Positions 38,301 through 49,619 of a stretch of DNA of 64,000 nt are shown piece after piece. Origin of the DNA: Callaeas wilsoni (taxonomy: Eukaryota > Chordata > Aves > Passeriformes > Callaeidae); the NCBI GenBank assembly GCA_013398955.1, contig VWPU01012144.1, positions 186,001-250,000 on the forward strand. Reading direction: 5' to 3'. The first letter of the stretch is position 1. Each line of letters begins with the position of its first letter. The notes under the pieces were generated by a model that was not told where the DNA came from, did not search any database, and was given only the letters and a program-made list of their open reading frames with translations. Made by a program: the position numbers and the translations under genes.

Positions 38301-39165
38301 TACTTGAAGACTTCAATTATTTATCCAACATGTGTACTCCCTGAACTCCTAAACTTTTTAGGTTACACTCCCTTGGATTCACTGGGCCAAATTAAAAGGT
38401 GTTGTGCACATTATATTAATCTGTTGCATTAATTTCCACTTTGTGTAGCTATTTCTGTACCAAAAGCTTCAAGGATATGAGATGGACTATCCTCTCCTCT
38501 AAAATGATTTATTCTTCTTTTTGGTTTAGTGTAACTATTTAAATTCCCATAGTTGTTGGTCTAGTGCTTGGCTATAAAGGATTTTAAGTCACCGATTTGT
38601 CTGAAAGTCATAATGCTGGTGCAAGGGGAAGCTGATTGTTGTATCCATGGAGTTGATTCATTGTTATTTTAGCAAAGAATCCTTGATGTAAGAGAGATGT
38701 TTTTTTCAAATAGATTAAATGCTGCATCTCAGCCATTTGTCCTCCCACATCATCTCTTTCCATCAAGAAAATTTAAGCCCTTGACAGGAGTAAAATATTA
38801 TGAGGGTTTTGTAAAAGGCAAAAATGAGAGAAGTCTGGACCGCTTGTGTTGCAAAATACTGGAGTGTTACATCAAATATTTGGATCTCAATTGTTCTCTT
38901 GATAGAAAATGAATTGAGAATCCAATGGCATGAAATTTATGCTTAACAAGAAAAACAGCTGCTTATATTTTCAAACTTGCTTCCTGATTTTGCATGTTTT
39001 CATTGTTGCTTGGCCATTCTGCTGGATGTTAGGATGTGATGCTCAGTAGCAGCTGCTCACTGAGACTCAAAACCTTTCACAGAGTGCCACAACAAGATAT
39101 TCTATCTCAGTATTTTTTGCAATATTTTCCAGGTATTTTCTCTAATAATCTAAACCTGGTATCAG
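35351..39165. other. Single-copy DNA without a recognisable gene
   Basis: No repeat family, RNA gene or exon recognised. Overlapping open frames at 35991-36562 on both strands look like chance. Confidence 0.4.
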
Positions 39166-39457
39166 CCTTTTCCTTTCCTTTCCTTTCCTTTCCTTTCCTT
39201 TCCTTTCCTTTCCTTTCCTTTCCTTTCCTTTCCTTTCCTTTCCTTTCCTTTCCTTTCCTTTCCTTTCCTTTCCTTTCCTTTCCTTTCCTTTCCTTTCCTT
39301 TCCTTCCCTTTCCTTTCCTTTCCTTTCCTTCCCTTCCCTTCCCTTCCCTTCACTTTCCTTCCCTTCCCTTTCCTTTCCTTTCCTTTCCTTCCCTTCCCTT
39401 CCCTTCCCTTCCCTTCCCTTCCCTTCCCTTCCCTTCCCTTCCCTTCCCTTTTTTTTT
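39166..39457. repeat. Pentanucleotide microsatellite (CCTTT)n/(CCCTT)n
   Basis: The tract is uninterrupted pyrimidine apart from one A (in CACTTTCC near 39352). About 39171-39304 is pure CCTTT, roughly 26 copies. 39305-39390 mixes CCTTT and CCCTT. 39391-39450 is pure CCCTT, 12 copies, ending in a T run. On the minus strand the units are AAAGG and AAGGG. A homopurine-homopyrimidine tract of this length can form triplex DNA and is length-unstable. The repeat is open in all frames, which creates a false 148-codon reading frame. Confidence 0.97.
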
Positions 39458-42400
39458 ACTCCATTTCCAAAGGACTAATTAATTATATAAATGTGATATA
39501 TTACCACAGAACACACAGTAATTAGAGGTAGGTGTATGGAAGAGAAAAATAGTCTTGGTTTCCTACTGGGTTGTGATATATAGATATAGCTTTATACACA
39601 AACATCTCTCTATAAAAAAATCTCTGATTTAAGTTTTCCATAGTCATAAAATACATTTATATTTTTCAAATCAACACTTGTTGCACGAGCATCGACAATT
39701 TCTATAACTCACATAAGCTTTGACTAGTAAGATATAGGGGTAGACAGAAATTATTTTGATTCCAGTCTTTCCAGCTACCTTGCTTAAAGGCAATCCAGAG
39801 ATATTGAGAAAAGAGAATTATTCTGGGTATTTCAACTTCTTGCCAGAATCAAGATATAGGAGTTTAAAATAAAAGCAGGACAATTTAAATTCTTCTGGCC
39901 ATGCAGTTCTGTTCCACATTTAGGGCACAGATTTAAGATATTCTATTGCCTGAACTCTTACTCTCTGCATTGCAGTTAAAATAAAGAAATGCTAAAAAAA
40001 ATAATTACATGGCCAGTAGTTTGCTCATTCAGATCTTCTGCTGTGCCACAGTCCCCACAGTGGCAGCAGAGTTGTCATTCAGGTGCTCTCTGAGTGCTCA
40101 GTCTATTTACTTGTAAGACAAATCATATCTGTAAGGAATTCACACAGCTCTAAAATGATTTGATGTTGAAATCTCTCATCTGTGTCCAAGCAGGCTAAAT
40201 GCAGAAAAGAAATCTGAAATTTGATCCAATGTTCACTCTTAAAAGATGCAAAACAAAACTTTGGTTTCAAGAAAACACATACAGAGGTAATAATAATATT
40301 TTTGTGCTTTTCTACACTTCTGATCCTAGATTGCGCATGAAAGTCATCAGGAGTCCAGTTCTCTGTATCTGCCTATGCAGCTGGAAAAGTAGATGAATTA
40401 TCATGAATAAAATCAGGGATAATCCAAACTGGGTTCAAAACTGATCTGAGATTAAAGGAGAGTGGGCAATTCATTATTAGCATTTTTGAGCACCTCTTAA
40501 CTTTTTGACCTGGACATGATTGCACTGTTTCTTCAAAAAGCAGGAAGTACAATATAAACCTCACATGAAAACCTCTTCCTTTGCGATTTCTAACCTAATT
40601 TTGTTGACAAACCACATGTATACATTCTGACTTGGAAATGTCAAAATGTTTATTTTCAGTCAAAATGTTTCAACAGTTCAAACTAAAAAAAAAAAGATGT
40701 TCTGAACTTTTGATTCTATGGGGAAAAAACACTGAATGTTTGATCTCAATCTGAAATGAAAAATCATGATTTCCTGAGGTGGACATCTTGATTTTTAATT
40801 TTGGCTTTTTAACAGCTCTATTTGATACTTTATTTTTTTGAGGAACAGTACTGTCCCCCAGTTGTGCACACTCAAGTTTCTGCCAGCCTTTCAGTTTACA
40901 CATCTGCTAAGTGTCGTGCAAATGGAGGTTAAACATGTCCTGTGGGGTGACCACTCAGCTTTGTGAACAGTCCCATAAATAACAGGCAGCTGAAAGGCTG
41001 GACTCAGCCTGGCTGAGCATCTAACCAGAAACTGAGGTTTAAAAGATGCCAAAGAGTCTTAAAAACTTGCATGTGTTTAAGCTGATCTGATTTATACCTG
41101 TTTATAAAAGCTTTAACTTTGGTTATATTTATCCAGTTATTCTAGATTTACATTACCATAAATGAGACAAGGATTTGGCTGTCTTTTTTTTTTCCCCCTT
41201 GTTTAAACAAAAACTATTCTATCTCCCTTCTGCTTGGGACAGGTCACAGTCTGACTTGATTAAACTGGTTGTGTTTGGACTGAGGGGAAGTCTGTGTTTC
41301 CATGCCTGGGTACATGGGGTATTTTAAGCAGTCTATCCACAGAAGCAACCCTCTTGAGCAACAGGCTGAAGTTTGGGGTAATTAGACGTTGCTGAGGATC
41401 CTTCCTTTGGGATCACTCTGGCAAGCTGAATGTCGGTGTGGGTGATCAGGGCTATGCTGTCATAACAGCTGCAGGGATGTGTTAATTATGGCCTTCGGGT
41501 CTAATCTCTCTGGAAGGACATCTTGGCTTTATAAAAACCCTTTCTGCAAATGCCCTGGGTTTTACATCTTGAACTCATCGCTTGTGGCCGACTTCAAAGT
41601 GAGGAGATGGCACTGGGATTTAACATTGGGCTGGACCGGGAATACGGAGATGGCGGGAAAGGGTAAAGGCCTTTGCTTGTGAGGGAATGCTGCTCTAAAC
41701 TTTTAGGAAGGAACGGGCAGAGTTCCAGCAGGGTTTGTGAGGGATGGACAAGGTGTACACTCAGCTTTGGGCTCTGATTGGTGCCTTCAAGAGGTAGAGG
41801 CAATTGATTGCTGTCACGTTCATCTTAATTAATGAGCAGCAATACCTTGCTCACAGTGTCTGGTCGTGGGGACCTGTTAATTCACTTACTCCCAGGGTTT
41901 GCTTTACCAGATGGAAAAGGATTGTTTTACCATATTTTCAGTGGCAATTCAAGTCTATTTTTATCTGTCTTTTGGCTTGCATGAAAGGAGGCTGCCACCT
42001 GTTTTTTGCAGGTTGTTTTCAGCACTGCAAGCCAGATTAAAAATTGGCCTATTTAGTGCTTTATGGAAAACGAATTTGTTCTCTAGCACAGAATAAGGAA
42101 AGTATCCAGGCACAGTGCTGGTGTCTGGCCCTCTGTCATTGTATGAACTCTGTCTCCGGAGAGCTGTTCTGGGGTCACCAGGATCCCCACTGCTGGCAGT
42201 GCCGTGGGCTCCATGGGCTGCTCCTGTCTCCTGGGTTTGATATGACATGCCAGAGAATGGGTGGGTTGGATTCTTTTTGCATGGCTCCATTCAGTACTGA
42301 CTGAAACGTCTGGGAGAGGAAGGAAGATGTAGCAGAAGACCTAGAGAGCTGTAATACCTTTTGGGAACATTAAACTTTTTAGGAGGACAGCCTTTAACAG

Positions 42401-43669
42401 GGAGTTATTTTTGATCTCACTGGCGTTTAGCTGTATCTGGTTTGAGAGTTTGCCATTCTTCACTCCTCATGTTAGATTGGAAACACCAGCACCAAGGCAG
42501 TCCAGTGGAAAGCTGCGTTTTGCCTCAGTTTAAGTCGGTGAGGCCCAAGCTGATATCTCCTCCCACAGCCTCAGGCAGGTGTCCACCTTCTCCAGCTGCT
42601 CCTCCATATGCCATTAGAGAAATGTACGAGCAAATAACCTTCAAAGACACTTGTGATGTTCGTGCCTGAATCAGGAGCTCTTAGAGTCAGCTGAGAGGTT
42701 CACAGACTCTCCGAGATGTTTTTAGACCCTTTTTCCCCTCCCAACTCTCATTCTCATTGATTTGGTGTTACGTATGACTGTATTTACAAGCACCTGACTC
42801 AGAGCTCCTTTTATTCGTCACCAGGAGCTCCACCAGAAGAGCTACATCAGAGCTCGGGTGGTGTTATTTATTCTGGCTTCTCTCAGGGTGACTTTCTGGG
42901 TGGGTTTTTTTGGTTTTGATTTTCTGCTATTCAATTGTTGGACTCTTTTCTCAATTTGTTCTTCTGGATCTACTGAAGAAATATGAGTGCCGTATATCAT
43001 GGGGCTTAGGCCCTCTTGCACTAATTAACTTGTAACTTCATCTTCAGTTTTGCTAAATTTGGTGCTTATTTTACTGTAAACACCCCTTTGTTCCACTGGG
43101 TAGCAGAGCTCTCTGAACATCTGGGAATCATCATGTGTCATGAATGACATGATGTATCCTCACTGTTAGACCAGCACAATGCTAGATCTGATGGATGGAA
43201 GAAATGTGTCAGGGGGAAGATTAATACACACTTGGTTTGTGACTTGTGACTCACTGGATAAACTTTGTTCTCTCTTTGATGGTACAGATCCAAGATCTGA
43301 GTTTTCCTCTCCCATTTTGGTCCTGGTTTATAACATAGGAGCTTGCACTAATGAGATTGGAGCTTTTGCTAGCTCTATCAGAACCCTTCACATCTGCCTG
43401 GACCAACAGGTCTAAATAAGTCCTCTATTTGTATGGCACAGCTGGCTGTCTCCTGGAGATGGTTTGCTACCCTTAGGCTGGATAATCAGTGAGAATTTGG
43501 TAATACTCTGTCCTTGCTGTGCCTTTGGAGGTGCATGTGGTACAATATCCTCTCTGAATGTCTTCTGGATTAAAGACAAACCTGTCCAGACAAAACAAAA
43601 CTATCAGTATTTTATTTCCCCATTACAATTTTGTACCGGAATCTCTTTAAAATACCTGTTTGTTTGTCA
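39458..43669. other. Single-copy DNA without a recognisable gene
   Basis: No mobile element or gene recognised. AT-rich around 39480-39680. Confidence 0.4.
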
Positions 43670-43674
43670 ACCTT
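43670..43674. repeat. Left target-site duplication ACCTT
   Basis: Five bases directly before the LTR start TGTCTTGG, repeated at 44792-44796 directly after the LTR end. If the LTR end is set one base earlier the duplication can be read as six bases (AACCTT). Confidence 0.75.
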
Positions 43675-44791
43675 TGTCTTGGTTTGAGAGACAGATGCCC
43701 GCTAGGGAAGGCAAGAGCCTTCCTTGGAATGGAAAATGTGAACCCCTTCCCTCCGAATTACTAGATTTTGAAATTAAGCGGCTCTCAGGCAAAGATATGA
43801 GAATAGGAATAACAGTTCTTTACTAGTATATCCAATAAGGCAAACCAACAACTACTGTGGCATTAACAACAAACAGAACCAGAACCCAGTGACGCCTTCT
43901 CGGCCACAGGCGCTTTCCCCTTCGGTGCAGTTCCGGCCACCGCCGGCAGGGGCGCTGTGGCTCCCCGTGGGCAGGGCGGGTGCGATGGTTCCCCCGCGGC
44001 TGCAGGGGGCGCTCCGGCAGGAGCTTGGGGAGCACGCGGTAATGACGGCATGACCGGGATGGGATGGGATGGGATGGGAAAGAGACTCGCGTCACAAACC
44101 CCCAGGGACAGCCGGGCCCGGGGCCCCAGCAGGACTCTCGGAAGCAGCAAGCTGGAACAGCAGGGACGAGCAAAAATCCCGAGGTGGTGGAGGAGATGTA
44201 TCAAACTCCAGAGCTGTAGTGGGAACCCCGGGAGGTCTCCGCAGGCAGGAGGTGAGGGGCTGCAGTGCAGGGAAGGCTGGGAGCAGCGCTGAAGAAGCCG
44301 CGGAGGCAGCGGCAGCCCGGCTCCAAGCAGGGCAGGGAGAGGCAGGCGCCGGATCTCAGGCACCCGGGCAGATGGTAAAAAGTCCCTCCCTTAGTGAGGT
44401 GGGTGTTAACACGTTCCCAGTTCAGAGTCTGCTCTCACCCCACGGCAGAAGAAGCAGGACCGGGCTGGACTATGGTGGTGGCCGCTAATTCCATTCCCCA
44501 AGCAGCAGCTCCAACCATCCTCCTCCGAAGTTGAGAGCGAGCCAGCGAGAGGGCCAGGGGCTGCCCCAATCCCGTTTTCCCAGTCCTAGATATCCTGGTA
44601 TCTCTCCCCTACATGGGAAACCTCAGGTAACAAGAGAGTAGCCGTCTGCACCCCTTCCCTGAGCTGATAATTTCTTTTGTCTGTGTTAAGTATCCAGTCA
44701 TTATGGCCTCTTAGCAACACTTATGGGGAAAATTCCTTAAGAGGGAAAAAAACCAAAACAAAACAAAAGGAGAACTCCTAAAACCCCAACA
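43675..44791 (-). mobile_element. Solo LTR of an endogenous retrovirus, family copy 2 (1.12 kb)
   Basis: Runs from TGTCTTGGTTTGAGAGACAG (43675) to CCCCAACA (44791) on plus and matches LTR copy 1 (7874-9060) along its length. A minus-strand TAAAG polyadenylation-like motif lies near 43820. The centre (43890-44360) is CpG-rich, includes a short GGGAT run at 44058-44078 and contains two CTCF-like motifs. A five-base duplication, ACCTT, flanks it. Five-base duplications are usual for ERVL-type (class III) elements, but the six-base reading keeps class II possible. No gag, pol or env is present, so it is a solo LTR. The frames of 111-166 codons within it are by-products of GC content. Confidence 0.88.
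43998..44013 (+). promoter_or_regulatory. CTCF-like motif inside LTR copy 2
   Basis: CTGCAGGGGGCGCT matches the motif at 8261-8276 in LTR copy 1. A second weaker site, GCCGGCAGGGGCGCT, lies at 43942-43956 and has one G fewer in the core. Confidence 0.4.
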
Positions 44792-44852
44792 ACCTTGCAT
44801 TCTCATGCTGCAGCAACACAGTGAAAAGGTCCCTTGGGAAGCAGCAGGATGG

Positions 44853-44918
44853 TATCTTAAAGGGAAGGTTGGAACTTCACATGCTAACACGTGAGGTTCC
44901 AGACTTCCCTTTAAGATA
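44853..44918. other. Near-perfect 66 nt hairpin (inverted repeat)
   Basis: The left arm starts TATCTTAAAGGGAAG at 44853 and the right arm ends CTTCCCTTTAAGATA at 44918. The loop is six bases (44884-44889). The arms pair over 29 positions, with 25 Watson-Crick pairs, two G-U pairs and two mismatches as the plus-strand RNA. It starts 61 bp beyond the end of LTR copy 2. The size and the small internal mismatches resemble a microRNA precursor, but it could equally be a remnant of a small palindromic DNA transposon. I do not recognise it as a known microRNA. Confidence 0.6.
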
Positions 44919-46306
44919 GCAGGGGGTGTTGTAAGAAGTGTATTTTTACCAGCATAACTGGTACTGTAGGAAACAAAACATACAACTTCCAGGTGAAGAA
45001 GAACTTCAGGCTCACCAGGTCTAGGCAGGGTGGTTTTTGCTGTGGTCACTGGTTGCTTGTCAATTGTACCGTAAAACAGATTTATGGCACCTCCTACAAG
45101 AGCTATTCCCATGTGTTGCCTTGGGAGTAGAACAGCCTGGAAGAGTTGTGCTTCCGTGGGCTGTCCTTTCCCAGGACACCACAGATCCAAGGAGAAAAGG
45201 GACTTTGCTCTTTTTCTGGCTAGCAAAAAGACATCAAGCCCCAAGTATATCTTGTGAGGAAACAGATAAGGCAGTCAGGGAGAGCTCACAAGGGGGGCTG
45301 GAAAAAAAGGGGTTCAAAGAAAAGCCTGGAGTTTCAGCAGTTTGTCCCCAGACTGGTTTGAGCAAGGGCTCCAGTCTGGCCAGTGGCAGCACCAGCAGAG
45401 ATGAGACGAGTCAGTGCTGGGTCCCTCTGCCTTTTATACAGAACAGAAATTAGGGACTGAGACACAATACAAGGGCTGTGCAGGCCTCTTCAGGTGCAGA
45501 ATTCATAAATTTCTAGGTAGAAGCTCTGAGAACCCGAAAAGGTCACTCACTGTCTTCAGTTATACTATTGTTGGGGTTTTTCTTCTTCCCCTTTTTTTTC
45601 CCCCTGCTTTTGTATCTTTTACCTGCCTTGATTTAATTTTTTAAGAGCAGATTTCCATTTGTAGAAATTGCAGTCGCTCAGCTTTCAGCGTACTGTGTGA
45701 CTGTTCATTATTACATATTTGGTGAGCAGGAAAAAAAAATGGAGAAATTATGAGAGGCTGCTCAGAGCTGGGGCTGTTTTGATGGTCATTAGAAGGGAAA
45801 TGTGGCATTTTGTCTGTAAAGTTTGTCAGAATGAGACCGGAGACAAGTGAGCAATAATGAGACTCTTGAAACTAGTCTGCAGGTGCAGAGTGGTAAAATA
45901 AATAGGCAGGTGCAAAGGGTGAGTTTTTAATCAGAGTCTTGGCAGGGATCTGGCTCCGGGGCTGCCCTGTTTGGCTTCTGTGCAGAGGAGGAAATTCAGT
46001 GGCAAAGGGCTCACATGCGAACTGCAGCTCATGCTTGTGCACCACAGAAGATTCAGAGGAGTTCCTATTTTCTTTTCAAAACACTATCCTCTTGGAAAAC
46101 TAAAGGCTTGTTCCTTATAGCAGGAATAAATGAGCATAACTCCATGTCCTTCTGAGGATAGCTGGCTGTGATGTAGAGATGAATGTTCATGTCAGCATTC
46201 TCCATAAATACTGCAACTTGAAAAAACACATTTTCAGAGAAACTTGCTTTAGCAAGAGTTGTGGTTTATTTTGGGCTCCTTACCGGGAAATATTTGAGCA
46301 GGTGAA
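44919..46306. other. Single-copy DNA without a recognisable gene
   Basis: Frames of 177 codons (minus, 44711-45244) and 138 codons (plus, 45037-45453) overlap here on opposite strands. The longer one starts outside and ends inside the LTR, and neither shows a known domain. Confidence 0.35.
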
Positions 46307-46653
46307 TCATAGAATCACAGAATGGTTTGGATTGGAAGGCACCTTAAAGATCATCCAGTTCCAATCTCCCTGCCATGGAGAGGGACACCTTCCACTATCC
46401 CAGGTTGTTCCAAGTCCTGTCCAACTTGGCATTGAACACTTCCAGGGATGGGGCAGCCACAGCTTCTCTGGGCAACCTGTGCCAGGGCCTCACCACCCTC
46501 ACAGGGAAGAATTTCTTCATAGTATCCTATCTAACCTTTCCCTCTTTCAGAGTGAAGCCATTCCCCCTTGTTCTGTGACTCCAGACCCTTGTAAAAAGTT
46601 TGTCTCCATCTTTCTTGTAAACTCCCTTCAGGCACTGGAAGGCTGCAGTTAGG
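46307..46653 (-). mobile_element. CR1 LINE, 3' end, minus strand
   Basis: The plus strand reads ATCATAGAATCACAGAATGG, TTGGAAGGCACCTTAAAGAT, AAGTCCTGTCCAACTTGGC, CAGCTTCTCTGGGCAACCTG and GGCACTGGAAGGCTGCAGTT. This is the complement of the CR1 3' UTR and tail, about 350 bp, 5'-truncated at 46653. Open frames of 157 and 67 codons lie on its antisense strand and are not genes. It is one of the better-preserved CR1 copies in the window. Confidence 0.95.
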
Positions 46654-48719
46654 TCAGTAACCTTTATGTTTCATTCAAGGGTTACGCAAAGTTCTAGACA
46701 GCCTTGGAAATAATTGGGAAAAAAATGCAATTTCAACATCACCGAATTCAGTGTTTTGTGTAACAAGTGTATGCCAAATGAGGACAAATAGTCAAAATGT
46801 TGGTATCTTCTGTGCTCTGGGAAAAGTGAAGGGGAAGTAAGTAGACAGCAAGAAAAAATTGTGTCATGTCATGGGAAGTACAGGGAAAAAAGCACAGAAC
46901 TAGTCCAGAACTGCATTTTCTACAAGGCATCCTTGTGTCAGGGGATGCACCTCCGATTCCTGAAGTGAAGCAACCAGTACTTCTTCCTGACCTCCCCAGC
47001 AGAGCTGTCTGACCACTTCCAGTCTTTCCTCTCAAGAATGTTAACCCTCTCTCTCCCCTCCCACCTTCCTCCTTTCACGCTGAGTAAAATTCCAGTGTCC
47101 AACAAAGAAAAATTTCCTTTGAACCCAGGGCAGTGAGGAAATGAAGATTAGCTCCAACCATAAGCTTCCTTGACAAAAATCAGACCGTACTGGGAAAAGC
47201 TATGCCTATAGCATGTGTGTTGGGCCAAAACTAACCATCCCAGCTCCTGGCTGAATTTCACTGACCACAGTCCAGACATGGTGGCTGTGGTGAACTTTCA
47301 GACAATAACTGCTTTTAGCTGTTACCAGTCACAGCAATGTAATTAGTGACTGCTCATTTTAAGACAACTGCAAGTCACCTGTTGGCAGCTTGTAAAGAGA
47401 AACACGGTGAATTGCCCTATTCCTGTATTCAGCCCAATCTCCTCAGCACTTCACATCTGCTGCCTTCAAGCACCAAGCCTGGAGCCTCTGCTGCCACAGC
47501 AAGTTGTGTTTGTTGACCTGAAGGCCCAGAGGCAGGACCTGCAAGGGATGATGTGCAAAAACTTGTCATGCGTGTACTGCTGTCACAAAGCCCCTCTCTG
47601 GATCCTCTCCCTTTCCATCCATTTTTTCCATGATTCCACAAGTTCTTGCTAGTGAAGCATCATAGTTCAGCTGTTCACAACTCCCTAAATATTGACTCAT
47701 TACGCTGCTCAGTGACCTGATGACTGTAGGGCTCTTAAACCAGATGTTTTCCCTCCATCCCTCACTCGTGGGCATCTTCAGCATCTTCCAAAGATGGATG
47801 TTACGATGGTTTGTGTGTCCTATTATTTTCACTCATCCAAGGGGTGATGCTGTTTCTTGCCATGAGGATTGTCTAGGGTAGAAGCCCCCTAGCTTGCTGT
47901 GAAGCAACACCAGCTCCCAAAGCTTTCCCAGTGGCTACGAGACTGCCGTAGCTGGCAACCTGTCAGGTACTGGGGTGTGAACTCTCTCTGGGCTCTGTTT
48001 AGCTTTGAGGAGGGCGTGCTGCAAGCTGGGGCAGACCCAGCACGGGTATCTGATCGACAGAGATCATCTGGAGCTCTCCACCCATCCATGTGGGCACGGA
48101 GCTCACCGCATGCCGTGCACGGGGGATTCTTGGAGCTGCCGCGGATCGGCCTCAGCGGCGGGGAGTTCAGACCCCCTACATCTTTAAGCCCAAAGGGCAC
48201 TGCAGGAATCTTCTGTGTGGTCTTGCCTCTACGACATTATTAGTAGGGGTTGTTCTTGTCCTGCTGGCTTGTTTGCAGGAAGAGCTGTGTGGTCTTCGAA
48301 GTGCTCTTTGAAGTTCCTGCAGTCACGAGGACACAGTTAAGGTGAGCTCAGAAAGACTGATTTCAGGTGAAACCAGAACATTAGGGAGTACAGCTGGTCT
48401 TGCTGCACATATTGTGCACAAAAGAAAGAAAATAGGTGATAAATTAGAGCCGTGCTGGAGAAGTGATGTGTGAAAACATTTAAGTTGAGACTAAATGTCT
48501 GATAGGAAGCAGCTCTCAGAGGCAGAGTAGTAAAAGCTTGTAGTACCTACACATGAACTGTGTCAGGTTTGTGTGTGCTTGTTGTGCTTTTGCGTAAAGC
48601 AGAGGAGTGTGAATATTCAGCAAAGCTGGAATTCACAGTCTTTGACTCGTTTTCATTTCTCCACATTCAGCAAGTTGGGCTGTAATATACATTTTGAGGT
48701 CCCTGTACTGCCCCGGAAT
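46654..48719. other. Single-copy DNA with a modest CpG patch
   Basis: No gene recognised. About 47940-48180 is GC-richer with some CpG (for example CTGCCGCGGATCGG) and is open on both strands, but it has no recognisable domain and no repeat ends. Confidence 0.4.
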
Positions 48720-48870
48720 TTATGGCATCTCCTGGGAAAGTCACTCACCTTCTTCATGTCTCAGTGTTTTATATTAGATGAGGATGTCAGCAGCACGGTA
48801 GGCCGAAAATTCAAAGGTGCTTACACTAAGGTTATGGGAGCTACAGAAATGCTATGTACTTTTTGTTGTC
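48720..48870 (+). mobile_element. Probable ancient CORE-SINE (MIR-like) relic
   Basis: The stretch GGGAAAGTCACTCACCTTCT, then CATGTCTCAGTGTTTTAT and GATGAGGATG, follows the conserved core of MIR-type SINEs ('gggcaagtcacttaacctctctgagcctcagtttcc...aatgaggat'). A later GCTACAGAAATGCTATGTAC fits the 3' part of amniote versions. This is recognition by memory; the copy is diverged. The 105-codon frame covering it (48573-48890) is therefore unlikely to be a gene. Confidence 0.45.
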
Positions 48871-49000
48871 TTATTTTTCTATTGCTGTGAATGTAATCAT
48901 CAGTTGTACCGGTACCCAATTTAAGTAGCTGGTAAATGATAATCACTCTTCAAAAGAAAACTTCCAGTAGGACCAGCTAGTGATGGGTTCTCAACTTGGC

Positions 49001-49125
49001 TCTCAAGGTCAGCTTGGACAGGGCTTGGAGCAACCTGGTCTAGTGGAAGCTGTCCCTGCCCATGGCACGGGGGTTGGAACTGAATGGTCTTTAAGGTCCT
49101 CTCCAATCCAAACTGTTCTGTGATT
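49001..49125 (+). mobile_element. CR1 LINE 3' end, plus strand (short)
   Basis: TCTCAAGGTCAGCTTGGACA, GAGCAACCTGGTCTAGTGGA, CCCTGCCCATGGCACGGGGG, TGGTCTTTAAGGTCC and CAAACTGTTCTGTGATTCT give the last 125 bp of a CR1 in the sense direction. It is strongly 5'-truncated, as most avian CR1 copies are. Confidence 0.93.
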
Positions 49126-49619
49126 CTTGTGAATTATCTCTACTGCTCTGTCCTGATGCTGTATCATTCTTTATAACCCAATTACATTAAAGCAGTTCTT
49201 TGGAAACCTTAGGGGAGGTGAAATTGGGATGTCTGAAGAAAAGGGGAAGCTATTTGATAGCAGGATTTGATGATAGCAGCAGAAAGAAAGACACTGTATT
49301 CCACTAACAGTGTTGTAATGATGCTGGTTCTGCAGTTTTGAGCAGAGAAACACTTGAAGGGATGATGATAAATTGAGATTTGACAACCTTCTGCAGACAA
49401 GCAAAAGGAAAGAGAAAAGTTAACAATGGCTCCTGAACTTTGCTGGTGTGCAACTTGGTTACAAACAAGGGAAAAATCCCTCCTATAGCTATTCCATGAA
49501 GGTTTGGGAGGGCTGGTTGAAAATACACAGCTTAGACTCAGTGTTTTTGAGTATAATGTGGAGAGTCTGTGGAATATGACCCTTCCTGTGAATGTGACTG
49601 TGCAGCATTTGCCCCCACT
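49126..49619. other. Single-copy DNA between CR1 and minisatellite
   Basis: No gene or repeat recognised. Confidence 0.4.

Noticed and set aside
39036..39482. 148-codon frame with repeated Phe-Pro-Phe-Leu-Ser
   Set aside because: It is the translation of the CCTTT/CCCTT microsatellite.
43863..44488. Overlapping frames of 111-166 codons on both strands
   Set aside because: They lie inside the CpG-rich part of LTR copy 2.
44711..45244. 177-codon minus-strand frame
   Set aside because: It runs from unique DNA through the hairpin into the LTR, overlaps a 138-codon frame on the other strand and has no recognisable motif.
46179..46652. 157-codon plus-strand frame
   Set aside because: Most of it is the antisense strand of a CR1 LINE copy.
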